Below are positions 9,490 through 18,473 of a stretch of 41,078 nucleotides of DNA, in pieces. Below the pieces are notes generated by a model. The model was not told the origin of the DNA and ran no database searches. It saw only the letters and a program-made list of their open reading frames with translations. A program made the position numbers and the translations under genes. Origin of the DNA: Phycisphaerales bacterium UBA1910 (GTDB lineage Bacteria > Planctomycetota > Phycisphaerae > Phycisphaerales > UBA1924); NCBI GenBank assembly GCA_002337545.1, contig DDGE01000055.1, forward strand, positions 46,795 to 87,872, written 5' to 3'. Positions within the stretch are counted from its first letter, which is position 1. Every line of letters starts with the position of its first letter.

Positions 9490-10242
9490 TTATCGATCGA
9501 TCCCGCCGTGCATTGAATCCAGGCTTCGAAGTGCGATTGGCGCGTCGAGGATCTCTCGGACGACGATGGCCTGACGGGCCTTTTGGGGATCACGGAGCAT
9601 TGATCGCGCGCTCGACGCATCGGAATCCTCCCGTGTGCTGGGGCGAGCGCCATACGGAACCGCAATCGGATTTTTCCCTGGCACAATTTCTTTTATTGGC
9701 GCGGGTGTGTCTACGCCCGGCGTCGCATTGGGAATCGGGGTTGGCTTTGGCTTTGGAGTGACAACCCGCGGGCGTTGCTGTCCAAAGGGCGCTGCGGTTT
9801 GTTGATTCAGTGTCGGAACACGCTGAGGTCGGGGGCGGGGGGAGGCTGTGCGGGGTGATGGTTTGGCGGCCTGACTGCCTGAGGCCTGCTGCGTTGCTCC
9901 TCCTGTGGGAGCTTGCGACATCCCGCCGGAACGCTTCTCTCGCATCGCACGGAGCTGGGCCATACGCTGCTGGCGCAGCGCCTCGATGCGCGCCTGACGA
10001 TCCTCACTTTTCGCGGATTGTGGCTTCTTCTGCGGCTCGTCGTAGACGATGACCGGCTCGGTCATGGGCTTGCCCGTGCGGAGGGCTTCTGCCTTACGGC
10101 GTTGGATCTCAGCGAGCGCTGCACGCTTTGAACGCTGCTCTTTCGCCTTTTGATTGAGTCGAACCCCGAGATTGAAAAGCCCACCGATGATGACAACCAG
10201 CAGGATGGGGTTGGACACGATGAAGTTGATTAATCCTCGCAC
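9490..10242 (-). CDS. Membrane-anchored basic, proline-rich protein of unknown function
   Basis: The 250-residue product has one N-terminal membrane helix (about 4-24, LINFIVSNPILLVV) followed by a highly charged, probably coiled-coil region (about 30-120, rich in K, R, E and Q) and a proline/alanine/glutamine-rich disordered stretch. No family is recognised. An upstream ATG at 10332 would overlap the preceding ABC gene by 47 bp; the GTG at 10242 places the start just before the membrane helix and 6 nt after a TATAAT hexamer. A cytoplasmic tail linked to a cell-envelope complex is only an inference. Confidence 0.6.
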   Translation of the reverse strand: MRGLINFIVSNPILLVVIIGGLFNLGVRLNQKAKEQRSKRAALAEIQRRKAEALRTGKPMTEPVIVYDEPQKKPQSAKSEDRQARIEALRQQRMAQLRAMREKRSGGMSQAPTGGATQQASGSQAAKPSPRTASPRPRPQRVPTLNQQTAAPFGQQRPRVVTPKPKPTPIPNATPGVDTPAPIKEIVPGKNPIAVPYGARPSTREDSDASSARSMLRDPQKARQAIVVREILDAPIALRSLDSMHGGIDR

Positions 10243-10248
10243 GAAAGG

Positions 10249-10254
10249 ATTATA
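10249..10254 (-). promoter_or_regulatory. -10 element 6 nt upstream of a GTG start
   Basis: TATAAT on the minus strand is followed by six bases and then GTG at 10242. It shares the surrounding TCGATATAATC with the element before the HEAT gene. Confidence 0.45.
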
Positions 10255-10285
10255 TCGACCCAAAGTGTATCCGGATGCAAAATCC

Positions 10286-11050
10286 TTATGTATCGCGTAC
10301 CACGAGCATTGCAGCGTGCTCCGGCAGCTCAAGGCGATCGATTTGCACCTGAAACACTCGGGAAAGGACTTCTGGGGTCATCGCTTCTTCGACCGTGCCG
10401 TGCGAAGCTACGAGACCGCGCTCATCAAGCACGATGGCTCGATCGGAGAACTGTGATGCGATGTTCAGATCGTGAATAACGACCCCAACACCCAGCCCGG
10501 ACCGGGCGAGTTCCCGCATCGCGTGCATTGTCTGGATCGTGTGCCGAGGATCCATCGCGGAGCACGGCTCGTCCGCGAGCAGGTACGCGTCGTTTCTTCC
10601 CGCGATTTGGACCCAGGCTCGTGCAAAGGCCGTCCGTTGCTGCTGTCCAACACTCAGGGACGCGAACGGTTTGTCTTGGATGTCCGACAGTTCGAACCGG
10701 TCGAGGGCATCCGTGATGAGTGCGCAATCCCGCTCACCGGTGAATGCACCAAATGAGACGACTCGAAGCACTGAAAAGTCGAACGCGAGGGATGGGCGTT
10801 GCTCAAGGAACGCGATCCGTTGCGCCCGTTGACGCTGCGAGAACGAAGACAGCTTCCGGTCGTGGAGGTGGACCTGCCCCTGATCTGGGTTCCGCAAACC
10901 GGCGAGCAGACGCACCAGTGTGCTTTTCCCCGCGCCGTTTGGCCCAACGATCGCGGTTACGGAACCGGGCTCGATCGCGCACGACACCCCGGTAAGCACA
11001 CGGGGGCCCTTGGGATAGGCGAAAGCGACGGAATCTGCGATCAAAGTCAC
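10286..11050 (-). CDS. ABC transporter ATP-binding protein, HmuV/FecE-like
   Basis: This 254-residue ATPase has Walker A GPNGAGKST (about 36-44), a Q-loop region, the signature SLSVGQQQR, Walker B ending ADEPCSAMDP and the H-loop VIHDLN. The order and the style of the motifs resemble ATPases of heme, siderophore or cobalamin importers (HmuV/BtuD/FecE). No permease or binding protein lies beside it, so the substrate is uncertain. A much longer open frame continues upstream, but it runs antisense through the neighbouring reductase gene. The domain begins at the GTG at 11050, 5 nt after a TATTAT hexamer. Confidence 0.8.
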   Translation of the reverse strand: MTLIADSVAFAYPKGPRVLTGVSCAIEPGSVTAIVGPNGAGKSTLVRLLAGLRNPDQGQVHLHDRKLSSFSQRQRAQRIAFLEQRPSLAFDFSVLRVVSFGAFTGERDCALITDALDRFELSDIQDKPFASLSVGQQQRTAFARAWVQIAGRNDAYLLADEPCSAMDPRHTIQTMHAMRELARSGLGVGVVIHDLNIASQFSDRAIVLDERGLVASHGTVEEAMTPEVLSRVFQVQIDRLELPEHAAMLVVRDT

Positions 11051-11101
11051 ACACGATAATACGCAGAGCGGATACGCTCTGAGGAGAGGAAAGCTGACCC
11101 A
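11051..11101. promoter_or_regulatory. Divergent promoter with shared -10 region and 7-bp hairpin
   Basis: The 51 bp between the two divergent starts hold ATAATA at 11056-11061, read as TATTAT towards the ABC ATPase, overlapping GATAAT (11055-11060) towards the reductase. A perfect inverted repeat CAGAGCG-GATA-CGCTCTG (11064-11081) lies next to it, followed by an AGGAGAGGAAAG ribosome-site region for the plus-strand gene. Confidence 0.55.
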
Positions 11102-12085
11102 ATGAGTGATCCAGAAACACAACCCATCGCAGTCACCGGCGGGACCGGATTTGTCGGGCGGCACATCATCGCACGATTGCTCGGCGAGGGATATCGCGTC
11201 AAAGCCCTTTCCCGATCTGAGGAAAAGGCCCGTACGGTCCTCGATGCTTCCGCGATCGACGACGGGCGGATCGAGATCTGCGATGGGACACTCGACGATC
11301 CTGATGCGCTGCGTCATCTTGTCAGCGGGTGCGGGGCGTGCATCCATCTTGTGGGGATCATCCGAGAGACCAAGAACCAGTCCTTCGAGAAGGTCCATGT
11401 CGATGGGACGCGTGCGATCGTGGAGGCGTGCCGACAGAACGACCCCACCATGCGGTATGTGCACATGTCCGCCCTCGGGGTCGGACCCGACAAGCGTGCG
11501 GGGTATCGGGACACGAAGCACCGCGCGGGACAGATCGCGCAGAAATCCGGGTTGCGTTGGACGATCGTCAAACCCGGACTGATCCATGGGTATGACGGCG
11601 AGTTCACCGAAATGGCGGTCGAGTGGGTGCGTGGTAAGGCACCGCCCTACCTCTTCATCCCCTACTTCTCACGCTGGAAAGACGATGGGTTCGGATTCGA
11701 AGCCCCCCATGTTGCCCCGGTCTATGTTGAAGATGTCGCAAAGGTCTTCGTGGACGCCTTGAGCAACGAATCGACGATCGGAAAGACATACGAGCTTACC
11801 GGAGCCGAACAGTACGCGTTCCCGGAAATGCTTCGGACCTACGCGAAACACCTGAGCCCGGAGCCCAAACATCGCCCGGCGCTGGGGTTGCCCTGGTTCG
11901 TGGCCGCGTTCCAAGCCCGGCTCGCCAAGCTGGTTGGGCTTGGCGGATTGCTGCCGTTCGATGAGGGGATGGCGATCATGGGCGGGCGTGATTCGATCTC
12001 GGACAACGCGTCGGTGATCGAGGACTTTGGGTTTACGCCTCAGGAGTTTGAGGGATCGGTGCAGAAGTACGCGGATCGGCTCTAA
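11102..12085 (+). CDS. Atypical SDR, complex I NDUFA9-like NAD(P)-binding protein
   Basis: The 327-residue product begins with a Rossmann motif TGGTGFVG (about 12-19) and continues as an NAD-dependent epimerase-like fold with HLVGIIRE, a threonine/tyrosine-poor active site and a KPGLIHG segment. This is the pattern of the atypical SDR5 group that includes the NDUFA9 subunit of respiratory complex I and bacterial nucleoside-sugar-epimerase-like proteins. It likely binds NAD(P)H; a quinone-related or chaperone role is known for relatives, but its function here is not established. It is followed 45 bp downstream by RNase R on the same strand. Confidence 0.8.
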   Translation: MSDPETQPIAVTGGTGFVGRHIIARLLGEGYRVKALSRSEEKARTVLDASAIDDGRIEICDGTLDDPDALRHLVSGCGACIHLVGIIRETKNQSFEKVHVDGTRAIVEACRQNDPTMRYVHMSALGVGPDKRAGYRDTKHRAGQIAQKSGLRWTIVKPGLIHGYDGEFTEMAVEWVRGKAPPYLFIPYFSRWKDDGFGFEAPHVAPVYVEDVAKVFVDALSNESTIGKTYELTGAEQYAFPEMLRTYAKHLSPEPKHRPALGLPWFVAAFQARLAKLVGLGGLLPFDEGMAIMGGRDSISDNASVIEDFGFTPQEFEGSVQKYADRL

Positions 12086-12130
12086 GATCCCTCGTACGGA
12101 AACCCAGAACACACAACGGATTGGACACGC

Positions 12131-14638
12131 ATGTCAGGCCGACACCGGGATCGATTGATCTCACACATTTCGCACGAGGACTACCGCCCCAAGCCCATCC
12201 CCGTCGTCGCGAAGGAACTCAATATTGATGATGTCAAGGAGTTCGGGTACGAGGTGCGCGATCTCGCGGAAGAGGGCGTGATCGAGCTCGACGAGTCGGG
12301 GAAGATCCAGCTCCCCTTCCACCCGGACGAGGGCGAGCTCATCGGGCAGTTCCGCGGGACCCAATCCGGGATCGGGTTCGTCGTGCCCGCGCAGAAGAAA
12401 CACGGGTCGGACATCTTCATCCCGGCGCAGTACACCAACGGCGCGTTGTCGGGCGATACGGTCAAGATCTGGTTCGAGCGTGATCAGCGGCGTGAGCGCA
12501 GGCTCGGGACCCTCGAGCGCCAGTACGCGGGCGAGGTCCTCGACATCGTCGCACGCAAGCGTGCGAACTTCACGGGTGAGATCGAGAAGCGTGACGGGCG
12601 CTGGATCGTCTTCCCGGACGGGCGCGAGCTCACGGACCCCGTCGTCATCCGCGACGCGGAATCCAAGAATGTGAAGAACGGCGACAAGGTCGTCCTCGAG
12701 ATCATCGAGTACCCCGAGAACGGGCGTCTCGCGGTCGGGGTCGTCACCAAGGTCCTCGGCGCGGCGGGCGAGCCCGATGTCGAAACGCAAGCGGTCATCG
12801 CGGCCTACTCCCTCCCGAGCAACGAGTTCCCCGAGGCGTGCGTGCAGCAGGCGCGGGAAGCGACGGCACAGTTCGAGGAAGAGATGGACCTGTACGAATC
12901 CAAGGGGATCGAGGCGCTCGATATGCGTCGCGATCTCACGGGCGATTTCATCACGACGATCGACCCGCCGGACGCGAAGGACTACGACGACGCGATCTCG
13001 CTCAAGCGGCTCGATAACGGCGGGTGGGAACTCGGGATCCATATCGCGGACGTGGCGCACTACATCCCACGCGGGTCGGTGCTCGACGAGGAAGCGATGG
13101 AACGCGGGAACTCCGTGTATCTCCCTCGGTTGGTGATCCCGATGTTGCCCGAGGTGCTGTCGAACGGGATCTGCTCGTTGCAGGAGGGCGTGCTGCGGTA
13201 CGCGAAGACCTGCATCATCCGGTACGACCGGATGGGCAATGTTCAATCGCGGGGCGTGTGCCAATCGTTGATCAAGTCACGCAAGCGGATGACCTATCTC
13301 GAAGCCCAGGCGCTGATCGATGGGGATGTCGAGGAAGCGAAGAATCACGCGAAGACGGACACCCCTCACACCGAGGAGCTGATCCAGAGCGTGCGGGACA
13401 TGAACGAGCTCGCCAAGCTCATCCAGGCGCGCCGGCACAAGGCCGGGATGATCCACCTGGATCTCCCCGAGGTCGAGCTCGTTTTCGATGAGAACGGCAA
13501 GGTCGTCGATGCGCAAAAAGAAGACGACGCGTTCACGCACACCCTGATCGAGATGTTCATGGTGGAAGCGAACGAGGCCCTCGCGTCGTTGTTCGAGAAG
13601 CTCGAGGTCCCCGTCCTGCGGCGGACCCACCCGGAACCCACGCCGGGCGATGTGGACGATCTGCGGAAAACCGCGACGGTCGCGGGGTTCAAGATTCCCA
13701 AGTCCCCCACGCGCGAGGAGCTGCAGACCCTGCTCGACGCGACGGCCGGGACGACCTCGGCGCGTGCGGTGCACATGGCGGTGCTCCGCACGATGACCAA
13801 GGCGGTGTACTCCCCCGCTCTGATCGGGCACTACGCGCTCGCGTCGCACGCGTATTCGCACTTTACCTCGCCCATTCGTCGCTACCCGGACCTCACGCTC
13901 CATCGTGCGCTCGTCGCGTACCTGCGGCGCACGGACAACGGGCAGAAGCGTCCAACATCCGACGGCGAGTGGAAAGCGCTGGGGCGCAATCTCAAGAACG
14001 ACGATGATTGCCCCGACAAGAACGAGCTCATGGATATCGGGAACCATTGCTCAAGCACAGAGCAGAACGCGACGGCGGCGGAGCGTGAGCTGCGTCAGTT
14101 CCTCGTGCTCCAGTTGATGGAAGACCACATCGGTGAGGAGTTCGATGGGTTCATCACCGGCATCTCGCCCAAGGGCGTGTATGTCCAGATCGAGAAGTAC
14201 CTCGCGGACGGGATGGTCGCCAAGAAGGACCTCGTCGGCGATACGACCCGATCCAAACGCCCCCCCACCTGGCGCATCGACGACAAAACCGGCGCGATGG
14301 TCGATCAGCACTCGGGTCGCAGTTACAACATCGGCGATCGTGTGCGGGTCAACATCGCGAATGTTGATCTCGCGTTGCGTCAGATGGACCTGGTCATTAC
14401 CGATGGTGCCTCGCGTGCCGCGGGGAAACTCAAGGGACCCGCTGCGAAGCTCAAGCTCGGCGGTGACGCGTTCGGCGGCATCGGCGAGGCGGAAGGCGCG
14501 GGGTTCAAAAAAGCCCCCGGGGGCACGCGGCGTTCGCGCAAATCCAAATCGCGTGATCGCGGGAAGACCGATTACCGGCGCGACGCGAAGGGCAAGGGTG
14601 GCCCCGGAGGGAAGAAGGGCAAAGGCAAGCGCAAGTAG
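12131..14638 (+). CDS. rnr: Ribonuclease R
   Basis: RNase R is a processive 3'-5' exoribonuclease that degrades structured RNA. The 835-residue product has an N-terminal winged-helix region, cold-shock RNA-binding domains, and the RNB catalytic domain starting around residue 277 with TIDPPDAKDYDDAIS, whose acidic residues bind the catalytic magnesium. An S1 domain (about 665-755) and a very basic Lys/Gly/Arg-rich tail follow; both are usual in RNase R and separate it from RNase II. The start ATG has only a weak ribosome site. A clear terminator lies 33 bp after the stop. Confidence 0.95.
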   Translation: MSGRHRDRLISHISHEDYRPKPIPVVAKELNIDDVKEFGYEVRDLAEEGVIELDESGKIQLPFHPDEGELIGQFRGTQSGIGFVVPAQKKHGSDIFIPAQYTNGALSGDTVKIWFERDQRRERRLGTLERQYAGEVLDIVARKRANFTGEIEKRDGRWIVFPDGRELTDPVVIRDAESKNVKNGDKVVLEIIEYPENGRLAVGVVTKVLGAAGEPDVETQAVIAAYSLPSNEFPEACVQQAREATAQFEEEMDLYESKGIEALDMRRDLTGDFITTIDPPDAKDYDDAISLKRLDNGGWELGIHIADVAHYIPRGSVLDEEAMERGNSVYLPRLVIPMLPEVLSNGICSLQEGVLRYAKTCIIRYDRMGNVQSRGVCQSLIKSRKRMTYLEAQALIDGDVEEAKNHAKTDTPHTEELIQSVRDMNELAKLIQARRHKAGMIHLDLPEVELVFDENGKVVDAQKEDDAFTHTLIEMFMVEANEALASLFEKLEVPVLRRTHPEPTPGDVDDLRKTATVAGFKIPKSPTREELQTLLDATAGTTSARAVHMAVLRTMTKAVYSPALIGHYALASHAYSHFTSPIRRYPDLTLHRALVAYLRRTDNGQKRPTSDGEWKALGRNLKNDDDCPDKNELMDIGNHCSSTEQNATAAERELRQFLVLQLMEDHIGEEFDGFITGISPKGVYVQIEKYLADGMVAKKDLVGDTTRSKRPPTWRIDDKTGAMVDQHSGRSYNIGDRVRVNIANVDLALRQMDLVITDGASRAAGKLKGPAAKLKLGGDAFGGIGEAEGAGFKKAPGGTRRSRKSKSRDRGKTDYRRDAKGKGGPGGKKGKGKRK

Positions 14639-14670
14639 CCTCTGGTTGATGTTGAGATCATACACAAAAA

Positions 14671-14698
14671 AACCCTGACCAAGTGGTCAGGGTTTTTT
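14671..14698 (+). terminator. Rho-independent terminator after rnr
   Basis: A 10-bp stem (14671-14680 with 14685-14694) with an AAGT loop is followed by a T run (14693-14698). An A run before the stem means that it could also act in the opposite direction. Confidence 0.9.
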
Positions 14699-14819
14699 CA
14701 ATGAGCCTGTACTGACACTATGGCGTAGCAAACACTCCGTGCGTTGGATCGCAACAATTACTTAACACGCAATGTATCGCGATCCATGTGTTTCGGTTCG
14801 TGCGTCGCTGAGCTTGAAG

Positions 14820-14825
14820 TATGAT
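14820..14825 (+). promoter_or_regulatory. -10 element 6 nt upstream of the padR start
   Basis: TATGAT is followed by six bases and then the ATG at 14832; no Shine-Dalgarno is seen. A TTCGTG hexamer lies 17 nt upstream as a weak -35 candidate. Confidence 0.4.
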
Positions 14826-14831
14826 TCGGTC

Positions 14832-15200
14832 ATGGGTGAGCAGAAGATCGATCACGACCTCTATCGGGGCACACTGGACATCATCATTCTCACGCTGCTC
14901 AGCGAGCGCCGCGATCACGGATACGGGTTGATCGAGCGTCTGCGTGCTCAGTCGAATGGGCAGCTGAGCATTAGCGAGGGGGCCGTCTACCCGCTGCTTC
15001 ACAAGCTCGAATCGAAGAAGCTGATCGGTTCTGAGTGGGTGCTGTCGAGCAACAACCGTCGTACGAAACAGTACTTCATCACCGACACGGGACACAAGAC
15101 GATGGAGTCGCGTGCGAATCAGTGGGAACAGCTCGTCGGTGTCATTCGAGGTCTGCGGGCTGGCGGGGAGCCAACTGATGTTTCCGGGCAGTGCATATGA
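14832..15200 (+). CDS. PadR-family transcriptional regulator
   Basis: The 122-residue product is a compact winged-helix protein with the PadR pattern: L-x-x-L-S-E-x-x-x-x-H-G-Y-G-L near the N-terminus, SEGAVYPLLHKLE for the recognition-helix region, and RRTKQYFITDTG for the wing. Such proteins repress a neighbouring membrane-protein or transporter gene in response to a ligand. An ATG 20 codons upstream is possible but adds no family sequence. The stop overlaps the next start by 4 bp (ATGA), so the two genes are translationally coupled and the neighbour is the likely target or sensor partner. Confidence 0.88.
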   Translation: MGEQKIDHDLYRGTLDIIILTLLSERRDHGYGLIERLRAQSNGQLSISEGAVYPLLHKLESKKLIGSEWVLSSNNRRTKQYFITDTGHKTMESRANQWEQLVGVIRGLRAGGEPTDVSGQCI

Positions 15201-15898
15201 GTCAGGGGCTGGTCAGTTCGGTCAGGTCGCTCTTCCCGCGGTCTGTGAGGCAGGTCTGCGAGGATGTCGATGCGGAGATCGAGCACTACATGCGCTTGAA
15301 ACAAGACGAGCTGCAGAAATCCGAGAACAGGCCGGAGGAGGCGATGCGGCTCGCCTATCAGGCGTTCGGTGATGCTGCAAAGATCAGGGCGGAACTCATC
15401 AGCATTGGGCTCACTCCGTGGCGTCGGCTCGCGCTCGTGGCTGGTGTTGTGATCACCTTGCTCGTCGCAATCCTTGTCTCTGCGGTCATGAAAACGCGGA
15501 TCGAGGCCGGCGAACTGGACCGGGCCAACCGTATGCTCGAATCAAGGGTTCGCGGCCAGGAGCAGGCCATCGCTGCCATGAGCGAGCCCGACAGCCTCCG
15601 CCCAGCCCAGACACTCCGGAACGTGCGGGTCCACGGGGCGATCCGTGATCCCCGCCGGTGGTCTTTCCAGCGTGAGACCGAGGTGACCCTGACCGAGCTG
15701 ATTCACAAATCTGGTGGTCTGCTCGAGAACGCGACGGGCAGGGTGATTGTCGTAGAAGAGCAGGGTGGGCTGAATCAACCGGTGATCGTCGAGCTCGGCG
15801 ATATTCTCAGCGGGAAGATCGACGACCTATCGCTCATCAGATCGTGCACCGTGGTTGTCGAGTCGAGCACGGGCCCGTCAGCTGTGGTCAGCGAGTAG
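15197..15898 (+). CDS. Membrane protein with permease-prefix-like N-terminus and SLBB-like domain
   Basis: The 233-residue product has a helical N-terminus (about 10-70, D-V-D-A-E-I-E-H-Y pattern and A-Y-Q-A-F-G-D) like the permease-prefix domain of ABC permeases linked to PadR genes. One membrane helix (about 75-97) and a short coiled coil follow. The C-terminus (about 135-220) has the SLBB beta-grasp pattern: VRVHGAIRDPRRWSF, TLTELIHKSGGL, VELGDIL and a final TVVVES. The permease itself is absent. The fusion suggests a sensor or envelope-associated partner of PadR rather than a transporter. Its end overlaps the convergent gene by 11 bp. Confidence 0.6.
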   Translation: MSQGLVSSVRSLFPRSVRQVCEDVDAEIEHYMRLKQDELQKSENRPEEAMRLAYQAFGDAAKIRAELISIGLTPWRRLALVAGVVITLLVAILVSAVMKTRIEAGELDRANRMLESRVRGQEQAIAAMSEPDSLRPAQTLRNVRVHGAIRDPRRWSFQRETEVTLTELIHKSGGLLENATGRVIVVEEQGGLNQPVIVELGDILSGKIDDLSLIRSCTVVVESSTGPSAVVSE

Positions 15899-17285
15899 CC
15901 TTCGCGGCGAGCGACTCAACTACCTGCACATGCTCCGGTCCGACGACGCCATTGCTATTCTGGCTTTGTGTCAGCGAGAGCATGGCCATGATCTGCTGAG
16001 CAGCGCCACACTGCCACCGGTACTGGTCCTGCCCTGTCGGGCGTGCTGATGTGATCCTGTCGCGGAGATTTGCCCCGGACAGTGCTCGTGCGACATCGAT
16101 ATCCGCCTGATCGACGCGCCCGTCGAAGTTGATGTCGCCGGGGATAAATCGCGATTGGCGGAGGTGCTCGCTGCCCGAGTCATTGAATGTGCCGGGCGTG
16201 AGCTCAAAGCGCTGTGGGCGTATGTCGTCGAAGAAGAGCGTGCCGCTCGGGCTCCTGGGGATGAGCCTTGGGAACGGGTCGGTATCTGGCTCGGGGTCCT
16301 CGACCAGCTCGCCGTAGGGTATCCGAGACAGGTCGGTCGGGCCTCGGAGCTGGTCCCAGCCATCGAGGTCATAGCCGTCGAAGTAGACCAGCTTGTCGGG
16401 GAACCGCTCAGCGTCAAGCACGCCGAAAAGGAACGACTCGTCGGCTGTCGAAGTGCGAAGGACCTCAAAGCCGGTCCGCTCTCCGGAGCTGCTGATCACA
16501 TCCTTTGTGCGGTGGCCGCGCATCGGGTTTCCGGTGTAGTACTCGACTCGTGTCACCGCATCGGGGTTCAGGCCGACGGTGTGACTGAGCTCGTTCTCTT
16601 TGAGTCGTGTGTATTCTTTGCCCCCCCGGTGCGACCAAGAAAGCTCGTCGAGCACCTGGTAGTTTGGCCACGCGAGATGTTCTCCATTGAGATCAAGCGA
16701 AGCGTCCAGCCGCCCGTCGAAGTTCTTGTCGATCAGTGCTCCCGGTTTCAGACTGGTCCGGGATGGGTCATCGGGATCGATATACACGAGCAGGTATGTG
16801 GACGATCCGTCATTTTCCAGATGAGCCCGTTCTGGTTGTCGGGCGATGTGTTGCGGGTAGGCATCAGAGAAATCTTTGATATGCGCGTGTATGGTGGCCG
16901 GCCTCATAGAGGAGAGGCATCGGACTCGAATCGGGCTCGTTCCACCCCCACGCACACCGGCGAGGGTGAAGAACCCGTCTGCGGACAACCGGAAGCCATC
17001 GAGGAAGAACACCTCATCAAGCTGTGGCTGAACTTCCGGGACTGAATCCCTGTTATCGTCAATCCCGCCCTTGAGTACGATGATCGCCAGGTTATCCAGC
17101 TCAGTATCGGGCGAGCCGTACAGCTCGATGTACTCCCATCCGGTTTCATTGTGTCCTCGCCCCGGCGGGTTCTCAAGAATCTCATTGATCACGATCTGCG
17201 CGGTTGCATTCCACGCGAAGAACCACGCGTTGGTTGCGGCTACGAGGATGCAGATCAATCGGAGTGAGGGATGGGATATGTGCAT
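15888..17285 (-). CDS. Secreted lamin-tail-domain protein with dockerin-like repeat (paralogue 1)
   Basis: The 465-residue product has an N-terminal signal peptide (about 1-29, ending ATA-Q). Immediately after it comes a segment of the form I-V-I-N-E-I-x-x-N-P-P-G with G-W-E-Y-I-E-L-Y-G, the hallmark of bacterial lamin-tail domains. Near the C-terminus GDINFDGRVDQADI is a calcium-binding, dockerin-like EF-hand loop. Two related proteins are encoded at 18474-20210 and 21310-22410. It is probably extracellular or at the cell surface; adhesion or matrix binding is a guess from the domain types. A TACAAT hexamer lies 9 nt before the ATG. Confidence 0.75.
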   Translation of the reverse strand: MHISHPSLRLICILVAATNAWFFAWNATAQIVINEILENPPGRGHNETGWEYIELYGSPDTELDNLAIIVLKGGIDDNRDSVPEVQPQLDEVFFLDGFRLSADGFFTLAGVRGGGTSPIRVRCLSSMRPATIHAHIKDFSDAYPQHIARQPERAHLENDGSSTYLLVYIDPDDPSRTSLKPGALIDKNFDGRLDASLDLNGEHLAWPNYQVLDELSWSHRGGKEYTRLKENELSHTVGLNPDAVTRVEYYTGNPMRGHRTKDVISSSGERTGFEVLRTSTADESFLFGVLDAERFPDKLVYFDGYDLDGWDQLRGPTDLSRIPYGELVEDPEPDTDPFPRLIPRSPSGTLFFDDIRPQRFELTPGTFNDSGSEHLRQSRFIPGDINFDGRVDQADIDVARALSGANLRDRITSARPTGQDQYRWQCGAAQQIMAMLSLTQSQNSNGVVGPEHVQVVESLAAKATR

Positions 17286-17451
17286 GTGATGGGGATTGTA
17301 CCGGCGCTGTTCCTTGGCCGCTACGCATCGGAATTCGATGCAAGCATCTTTGCCTGACGAATGATGTATCGGCTTCCGATGTGAATAACATAATCTTTAA
17401 TATTATTTGAACGCAGCCGGCAGGTGAACCGTTGACGCGACGCTCTGATTC

Positions 17452-18447
17452 ATGAAGCATGGGGTCATGTCAACGCGCAAACAGACAACCCGGGCGTTCA
17501 CGATCATAGAGCTGCTCGTTGTGATCGCCATCATCGCCCTGCTCATCGGCATCCTCCTACCCTCGTTGTCGAAGGCGAAGCAAGTGGCAGAGAAGGTCAA
17601 GTGCCAGAGCAACCTCCGGCAGTGCGGCATTGCGATCCTGACATACGCATCGGCGAATAAAGACTTTTATTCCTCGGGGCCCTTCGACAATCGCGAGGGC
17701 AATGGGTACGGCGCTATCGATGAGTCAGGGTGGCTCGCCGACATGGTCAACGGTGGGTACCTGCTCCCGGGAAAGTTCCTCTGCCCCAGCAATGAGGCAC
17801 AGCACACGCAGAATATGACACTCGCACGCTTGGACGACGGTCGCCCGCAGCGGGTGATCGATCGGGCCGAGCGTGACTCGCTCATCACACGCGGGTTCAA
17901 TACGAACTACACGATGTCGTGGTATTTCGGCTTCACCGGGATGAGGGACCCGGGGAATGCGTACATCGGCAGCCCGCTGCGGGTCGAGAGCGTCCTCGGG
18001 CCGCTGCGGAGCCACTACATCACCTCGACCTCCACCTCCAAGGTTCCGCTGATGGGCGACGGACGCACCGACGGCTCCGTGCAGGACTACGAGGACTTCG
18101 GCGAGGGCGAGGTCCGCGTCGCCAAGGCATTCCTTGATGGGCCAGCCCGATACCCCAGCGGATCGTGGGGCAGGCAGGACTACGACGATTTCGGCCCGGC
18201 ACACATGCCCGACCGACGGCAGAACGCGGATCAACACGATCGCACGGTGGGGAACATCCTCTTCGCAGACGGTCATGTTGCCGGGTTTATGGATACAAAC
18301 CGCGATGGCACCTTCGGGTGGGACCTGTCAGGGGGCGGGGCGCTCCCGCAGAATGACGAGTACCCGGAACTCGAGGGTGAGGTCTTTGGTGGCCACCTGA
18401 GGTCCGGGTGGTACACGAGCCCGGGGTCACCGCTGCGAAGACGCTGA
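17452..18447 (+). CDS. Prepilin-type (pseudopilin) N-terminal methylation-signal protein with DGH motif
   Basis: The 331-residue product begins with a short basic leader and then FTIIELLVVIAIIALLIGIL, the class III signal of type IV pilins and pseudopilins, cleaved before Phe and inserted as a membrane helix. The C-terminal part contains NILFADGHV, matching the DGH region common to the large family of planctomycete type II pseudopilin-like proteins. These are thought to work in type II secretion or pilus-like systems at the envelope. Three in-frame ATGs (17452, 17458 area and 17467) give almost the same leader, so the exact start is uncertain. Confidence 0.85.
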   Translation: MKHGVMSTRKQTTRAFTIIELLVVIAIIALLIGILLPSLSKAKQVAEKVKCQSNLRQCGIAILTYASANKDFYSSGPFDNREGNGYGAIDESGWLADMVNGGYLLPGKFLCPSNEAQHTQNMTLARLDDGRPQRVIDRAERDSLITRGFNTNYTMSWYFGFTGMRDPGNAYIGSPLRVESVLGPLRSHYITSTSTSKVPLMGDGRTDGSVQDYEDFGEGEVRVAKAFLDGPARYPSGSWGRQDYDDFGPAHMPDRRQNADQHDRTVGNILFADGHVAGFMDTNRDGTFGWDLSGGGALPQNDEYPELEGEVFGGHLRSGWYTSPGSPLRRR

Positions 18448-18473
18448 GTTCAAATTCATAAGGGAGAGATTCA

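Noticed and set aside
11051..11587. N-terminal extension of the ABC ATPase to 433 codons
   Set aside because: The extra 179 codons run antisense through the well-supported NDUFA9-like gene; the ATPase domain begins at the GTG at 11050.
12161..13264. 367-codon minus-strand frame inside rnr
   Set aside because: It is the reverse shadow of the RNase R catalytic region and is dominated by Arg, Asp and Leu as expected from a GC-rich antisense frame.
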